This document shows, piece after piece, positions 5,264 through 7,139 of a stretch of 7,139 bases of DNA; position 1 is the first letter of the stretch; every line of letters begins with the position of its first letter. The stretch covers positions 1 through 7,139 of the forward strand of contig JBOGGN010000064.1 in assembly GCA_050744165.1 (NCBI GenBank), written 5' to 3'. Made by a program: the position numbers and the translations under genes. Under the pieces are notes generated by a model that did not search any database, was not told where the DNA came from, and worked only from the letters and a program-made list of their open reading frames with translations. Source of the DNA: JBOGGN01 sp050744165 (lineage in GTDB: Bacteria; Actinomycetota; Acidimicrobiia; Acidimicrobiales; Palsa-688).

Positions 5264-6307
5264 TCACCCGCCGTTGCCTGCGGTGGCGGCGGTCCCCGAG
5301 GTGGACCCCGTCGTGGACCTCGCGGTCGTCGCCGTCGTGGACCCCGTCGTCGACCTCGCGGTCGTCACCGTCGTGGACCCCGTCGTCGACCCGGTCGGGC
5401 CGAGCCCTGGCAGGGTGGTTCCCAACCCGGCCGGAGCGGGCACCGTGGTGGTGGGAGCGGCGGTCGGCGTCACGATCTGCGGCGACCACTGCAGCACCTG
5501 GACATACTCCAGTCGGGTGACGTCGGCCGCCGGGTTGGCGGTCACCACCTGGAGCAGCTCGCCGGGGCTGCTGGTCACCGACCTCACGACCCCAACCGGA
5601 ATGTCGGGTGGAAACTCCTCCATGCTCAGCCCGCTCGTCACCAGCCGGTCGCCGACCTTGAGCTTGACGCCGCTGCCCACCAACTCCAGCGACATCGGCT
5701 TGCCGAGCCCTGTGCCGTCGGCAACGAACACCTGCCCATTCGAGGCCAACCGTACCCCGACGCTGAAGGTGGGATCGGTCAGGAGCACCACGGTGGCGGC
5801 GTTTGACGAAACCTCGTTGACCCGGCCGATCAGTCCGCCGCCAGTGACCACTGGCATCCCCACCGCCACCCCGCTTGAGGTGCCGCGGTTGATGTCGATC
5901 GAGACCTCGAAGTTGGACGGTGAGTCCTGGATGACCTGGGCGGCCACGGTCGGGACGCTGCCGGCGAAGTCCAGGTGCTGCTGCTCGGACAGAATCTGAA
6001 GCTCATGTTGAGCGTTAGACGAGTCCAGCGCCTGGGCCCGGGCTTGGGCCAGCTGATCGCGGAGCCGGGCGTTTTCCGACTTGAGAGAGCCGTAGCTGAA
6101 CACCCCGCTGAAGAAGTTGCCGACCGGGCGGAGGACGGAGTGGGTGGCCGACTGGATGGGGGCAAACACCGTGTGGGCCGCGCTGCGGACGTCGCTCGTG
6201 ATCCCCCCGCCATTGGCCTTGTCGTCGATGGTGACCAGCGTGATCGCGGTCAGGACCAGCAGCAGGAGGACAAAGCGCGGTCGCGAGCTGCGGCGGGAAA
6301 CAGCCAC
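5264..6307 (-). CDS. mreC: MreC, rod-shape-determining scaffold protein, with Thr/Ser repeat tail
   Basis: The 347-residue bitopic protein links cytoplasmic MreB to the RodA-PBP2 synthase. It has a basic N-terminus (MAVSRRSSRPR), a membrane helix at about residues 12-27 and a predicted coiled coil at about 72-112 (SLKSENARLRDQLAQARAQ). The extracytoplasmic beta-domain follows at about 118-275, with MreC signatures FEVSIDINRGTSSGVAVGMP (133-152), GGGLIGRVNEVSSNAATVVL (156-175), GDRLVTSGLS (219-228) and FPPDIPVGVVRSV (232-244). Residues about 279-347 form a Pro/Thr/Ser/Gly-rich tail, probably disordered and outside the membrane, with a 12-residue repeat (STTGSTT[VA]TTAR) at 307-342. The start is a GTG 13 nt after the mreB stop without a visible ribosome binding site, suggesting coupling to mreB. 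The gene is intact and only the tail is unusual. Confidence 0.94.
   Translation of the reverse strand: MAVSRRSSRPRFVLLLLVLTAITLVTIDDKANGGGITSDVRSAAHTVFAPIQSATHSVLRPVGNFFSGVFSYGSLKSENARLRDQLAQARAQALDSSNAQHELQILSEQQHLDFAGSVPTVAAQVIQDSPSNFEVSIDINRGTSSGVAVGMPVVTGGGLIGRVNEVSSNAATVVLLTDPTFSVGVRLASNGQVFVADGTGLGKPMSLELVGSGVKLKVGDRLVTSGLSMEEFPPDIPVGVVRSVTSSPGELLQVVTANPAADVTRLEYVQVLQWSPQIVTPTAAPTTTVPAPAGLGTTLPGLGPTGSTTGSTTVTTARSTTGSTTATTARSTTGSTSGTAATAGNGG
5301..5391 (-). repeat. 36-bp in-frame tandem repeat at the 3' end of mreC
   Basis: On the plus strand two full 36-bp units lie at 5301-5336 and 5337-5372, each beginning GTGGACCCCGTCGT, and a third begins at 5373 and diverges after about 19 bp. The first two differ at two positions. 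Read as mreC (minus strand) the 36-bp period is exactly 12 codons, giving repeats of STTGSTT[VA]TTAR, so copy-number change would keep the frame. This is an expandable coding repeat in the extracytoplasmic tail. Confidence 0.85.
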
Positions 6308-6320
6308 GAGGCCGCGTGGA

Positions 6321-7139
6321 TCAATGCCCCTGCGAGGAGATCAGCACCTGCTTGAGGGCATCGAACTCCTCCAGGCACTGTCCACTGCCGATCACCACTG
6401 ACAGAAGCGGGTTGTTGGCGATGATGATGGGCATCCCGGTCTCCGACGACAGCCGGACGTCGAGGCCGTGCAACAGGGCGCCGCCACCAGTGAGCACGAT
6501 GCCCTGCTCCATGATGTCGGCCGCCAGTTCGGGGGGCGTCTTGTCGAGGGTCACCTTGACCGCGTCCACTATGGCGGCCACGGGCTCCTCGATTGCCTCG
6601 CGAATCTCCTCGGTCGTGGTCACGATCGTCTTCGGCAGCCCGGTGATCAGGTCGCGGCCGCGGATCTCGGCGTGCAGCTCCTCCTCCAGGGAGCAGGCCG
6701 ACCCGAGGGCGATCTTGATCTCCTCGGCGGTGCGCTCCCCCAGGGCCAGGCTGTACTCCTTCTTGATGAACTGGATGATGGAGGCATCCAGCTCGTCACC
6801 GCCGATGCGCACCGACTGGCTGGTCACGATCCCGCCGAGCGAGATCACGGCCACCTCGGTCGTCCCTCCGCCGATGTCCACCACCATATTGCCCGTGGGC
6901 TCGTGCACCGGCAGGCCGGCACCGATGGCCGCCGCCATGGGCTCCTCGATGATGTACGCCTTGCGGGCCCCGGCGTACTCGGCGGCCTCCATCACCGCCC
7001 GCTGCTCCACCACGGTGATGCCCGAGGGGACGCAGATGACCATCCGCGGCTTGGCGAACCGCCGCTGGTGCACCCGGTGGATGAAGTAGCGGAGCATCTT
7101 CTCGCAGATCTCGAAGTCGGCGATGACCCCGTCCTTCAG
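6321..7139 (-). CDS. mreB: MreB, actin-like rod-shape protein, C-terminal part
   Basis: Cytoplasmic actin homologue that forms short membrane-bound filaments and organises the elongation machinery. The fragment has 272 codons. It is open at the right edge, and its first visible residues are LKDGVIADFEICEKMLRYFI, so about 65-70 N-terminal residues are missing, including the first phosphate loop and the amphipathic N-terminus. Visible family blocks, numbered within the fragment, are VICVPSGIT (34-42), AYIIEEPMAAAIGAG (61-75) and the second nucleotide-phosphate motif VVDIGGGTTEVAV (from 86). IGGDELD, GERTAEEIKIALGSA and, near the end, GIVLTGGGALLHGLD (adenosine-binding region) follow. The stop is 13 nt before mreC. 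The ATG at 7097 is internal to the protein and is not the start. The sequence is highly conserved and appears intact where visible. Confidence 0.97.
   Translation of the reverse strand: MKDGVIADFEICEKMLRYFIHRVHQRRFAKPRMVICVPSGITVVEQRAVMEAAEYAGARKAYIIEEPMAAAIGAGLPVHEPTGNMVVDIGGGTTEVAVISLGGIVTSQSVRIGGDELDASIIQFIKKEYSLALGERTAEEIKIALGSACSLEEELHAEIRGRDLITGLPKTIVTTTEEIREAIEEPVAAIVDAVKVTLDKTPPELAADIMEQGIVLTGGGALLHGLDVRLSSETGMPIIIANNPLLSVVIGSGQCLEEFDALKQVLISSQGH

Noticed and set aside
4886..5999. Plus-strand open frames opposite mreD and mreC (4886-5806, 5205-5999)
   Set aside because: The apparent VDPVVDLAVV repeats in the second frame come from the 36-bp repeat of the mreC tail read on the wrong strand. 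MreC and MreD motifs identify the true strand.

Overview
The window is high-GC DNA, with strong G/C preference at third codon positions and GTG starts for three of the genes. It carries the cell-elongation (rod/elongasome) cluster of what looks like an actinobacterium. The basis is the gene order mreB-mreC-mreD-PBP2-rodA followed by a TIGR03960-type B12-binding/radical SAM gene, which I recall as typical of Streptomyces and other actinobacteria that keep MreB. A deep-branching actinobacterial class such as Acidimicrobiia is possible, but that is inference.

Layout from right to left, along the minus strand: the C-terminal 272 codons of mreB (cut by the right edge), mreC, mreD, the class B penicillin-binding protein PBP2 (mrdA) and rodA. 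Junctions are tight: a 13-nt gap, a 4-nt gap, a 4-nt GTGA overlap and a 14-nt gap. This is almost certainly one transcription unit. After rodA there is a convergent junction of about 41 bp with GC-rich hairpins. Next comes a plus-strand gene for an unrecognised 199-residue secreted, C-terminally anchored protein (820-1419). A 256-bp divergent intergenic region (564-819) follows, holding a 33/34-bp tandem repeat, a possible promoter for the plus-strand gene and start signals for the minus-strand gene. The left end is the first 187 codons of the radical SAM protein gene, cut by the left edge.

How the genes work together: MreB filaments under the membrane, with MreC and MreD, position and activate the RodA-PBP2 pair. 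RodA polymerises glycan strands from lipid II and PBP2 crosslinks them, giving lateral wall growth. The radical SAM protein is a syntenic neighbour of unknown function. The plus-strand gene interrupts this otherwise co-directional order and is the only gene without a recognisable family.

The core genes look ordinary and intact. The points worth a second look are the interrupting surface-protein gene, its sortase-like but degenerate C-terminus, the unusual start region of the radical SAM gene, and low-complexity tails on MreC and MreD. I see no mobile element, tRNA, rRNA or CRISPR array, and no clear evidence of a new multi-gene system.
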